Assembly: GCF_933509905.1 (NCBI RefSeq)
Contig: NZ_OW150024.1
Location: 1,848,001-1,912,000 of the forward strand
Source of the DNA: Trichlorobacter ammonificans
GTDB taxonomy: Bacteria; Desulfobacterota; Desulfuromonadia; Geobacterales; Pseudopelobacteraceae
Reading direction: 5' to 3'
Length of the DNA: 64,000 nt
The notes beneath the pieces were generated by a model. It made no database searches. It worked only from the letters and a program-made list of their open reading frames with translations, and was not told the origin of the DNA. Positions 63,178 through 64,000 of this stretch are shown piece after piece. Each line of letters opens with the position of its first letter. Within the stretch, counting starts at the first letter, position 1. A program made the translations under genes and the position numbers.

Positions 63178-64000
63178 TCAGTCCCGGTTCAGCAGACCGG
63201 CGATCACTTCCGGCGCCAGGGCAGCACGCTCCTCCTGACCGTCAGCCATTCGCTTGAGCAGGGCTGTGCCGGCAACGACCTCGTCGTCTCCCAGCACCAT
63301 ACTGAAGCGGCAGCCCAGCTTGTCGGCACGGCGCATCTGCCCTTTCAGACTCTTCCCCTCGCAGTCCACCTCCACCCACCGCCCCTGGTCCTGCAGGGCC
63401 GCCATCAGCGCAAAGGCTTTTCTGCGGGCCGCTTCTCCCACGACGGCAATGAACAGGTCCGGCCGCCGTTCGAAAGCGCGATCCCCCAGGAGCAGCGCCA
63501 CCCGCTCCACCCCCAGGGCGAAACCGATGCCCGGTGCCGAAGGACCGCCAAGCTGTGCCACCAGACCGTCGTAACGGCCGCCGGCGGCAACGGCGGACTG
63601 GGCTCCCAAGAGGCCGGTGACCAGCTCAAACGTGGTGCGGGTGTAGTAATCCAGGCCGCGCACCATGCGGGGATTGAGGCTGAACGTTACCTGCGCCTCG
63701 CTCAGGTAGCCCTGCACCGCCCGGAAGTGGTCGTCGCAGGCGCTGCAGAGATGCTCCACCATGGCCGGCGCCCCCTGGGTGGCCTCCACGCAGCCCGGCA
63801 CCTTGCAGTCCAGGGCACGCAACGGGTTGGTGCTCTTCCTGCGGCGGCAGTCGTCGCACAGTGCCCCCTCCCGCTCATCAAGAAACGCCACCAGGGCCTG
63901 CCGGTAGGCGGGACGGCAGTCGGGACAGCCCAGGGAATTGATCTGCAGACGGGGCTCATCCAGTCCCAACTCCCCGAACAGGCGGCTCACCATCAGCAGC
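63178..64000 (-). CDS. hisS: Histidyl-tRNA synthetase, C-terminal part (5' truncated by window edge)
   Basis: The frame is open to the last base, so the N-terminus lies beyond the window. About 274 residues are visible of a normal ~420. Typical blocks are INSLGCPDCRPAYR, ALDCKVPGC, MVRGLDYYTRTTFE (histidine-specific motif), AAGGRYDGLV and the class II motif 3 GIGFALGVERVALLL, followed by the anticodon-binding domain. The GTG or ATG codons in the visible part are internal. Confidence 0.95.
   Translation of the reverse strand, partial: LLMVSRLFGELGLDEPRLQINSLGCPDCRPAYRQALVAFLDEREGALCDDCRRRKSTNPLRALDCKVPGCVEATQGAPAMVEHLCSACDDHFRAVQGYLSEAQVTFSLNPRMVRGLDYYTRTTFELVTGLLGAQSAVAAGGRYDGLVAQLGGPSAPGIGFALGVERVALLLGDRAFERRPDLFIAVVGEAARRKAFALMAALQDQGRWVEVDCEGKSLKGQMRRADKLGCRFSMVLGDDEVVAGTALLKRMADGQEERAALAPEVIAGLLNRD

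Noticed and set aside
1-64000. CRISPR array, rRNA, tRNA, insertion sequence or prophage
   Set aside because: No regularly spaced repeats, no rRNA-like stretches, no transposase or integrase motif seen on either strand by reading; short structured RNAs could still be missed.

Overview
The window is about 64 kb of GC-rich bacterial chromosome, densely packed with genes and containing no rRNA, tRNA, CRISPR array or insertion sequence that I can see. Gene content and order point to a Geobacter-like member of the Desulfuromonadales/Geobacterales. The evidence is the ftsH-folP-cdaA-glmM-pdxJ run, the ffh-rpsP-khpA-rimM-trmD-rplS-rnhB run, the large set of histidine kinases with AHEINNP-type H-boxes, a c-type-heme sensor kinase, pyruvate carboxylase, and YedF paired with DUF3343. 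I cannot name the species from sequence alone.

Layout. 1-9084: end of glycogen phosphorylase, rarA, an EAL phosphodiesterase, a tiny tryptophan-repeat protein, two different phosphofructokinases, trmO, an exported transglutaminase and corA. 9075-16648: tilS, then ftsH, folP, cdaA, glmM and pdxJ (proteolysis, folate, c-di-AMP, cell-wall precursor, pyridoxal phosphate). 16786-17988: apgM from its own promoter. 18002-29998: a nine-gene minus-strand signalling operon with four histidine kinases, three response regulators, a receiver/MshEN/type IV-type ATPase/zinc-ribbon fusion and an MglA-like GTPase. This is the most unusual part of the window. 30212-33943: nudC, mltG, an HDOD protein and rnhB. 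33982-38234: ribosome maturation and SRP operon. 38356-42591: selenium/sulfur-related yedF pair, a small membrane protein, dciA, trpE and cheV. 42805-47933: pyruvate carboxylase and a HerA-like ATPase. 48018-50705: a four-gene putative export cluster (Cys-rich exported protein, OB-fold-like protein, FtsX permease, ATPase). 50838-57868: threonine aldolase, TSUP permease plus DUF1634, a QueG-like iron-sulfur protein, SulP transporter, a long palindromic repeat, an orphan membrane-fusion lipoprotein and a ferritin-like protein. 58105-61468: xseB-ispA-dxs-J-domain operon (isoprenoid precursors). 61472-64000: anti-sigma kinase, STAS protein, solute-binding lipoprotein and truncated hisS.

How they fit together. 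Central carbon genes (glgP, two pfk, apgM, pyc) serve glycolysis, gluconeogenesis and anaplerosis. The signalling operon looks like a unit that combines redox or ligand sensing, receiver domains of one subfamily (all with a KPW[ND]D motif), c-di-GMP binding and possible turnover, and a polarity-type GTPase, probably acting on a type IV pilus-like machine or another polar target. That assignment is inference. Two genes (yedF at 38934 and the TSUP permease at 52064) appear to start at CTG codons placed six bases after a strong Shine-Dalgarno sequence. No gene-free stretch exceeds 300 bases.
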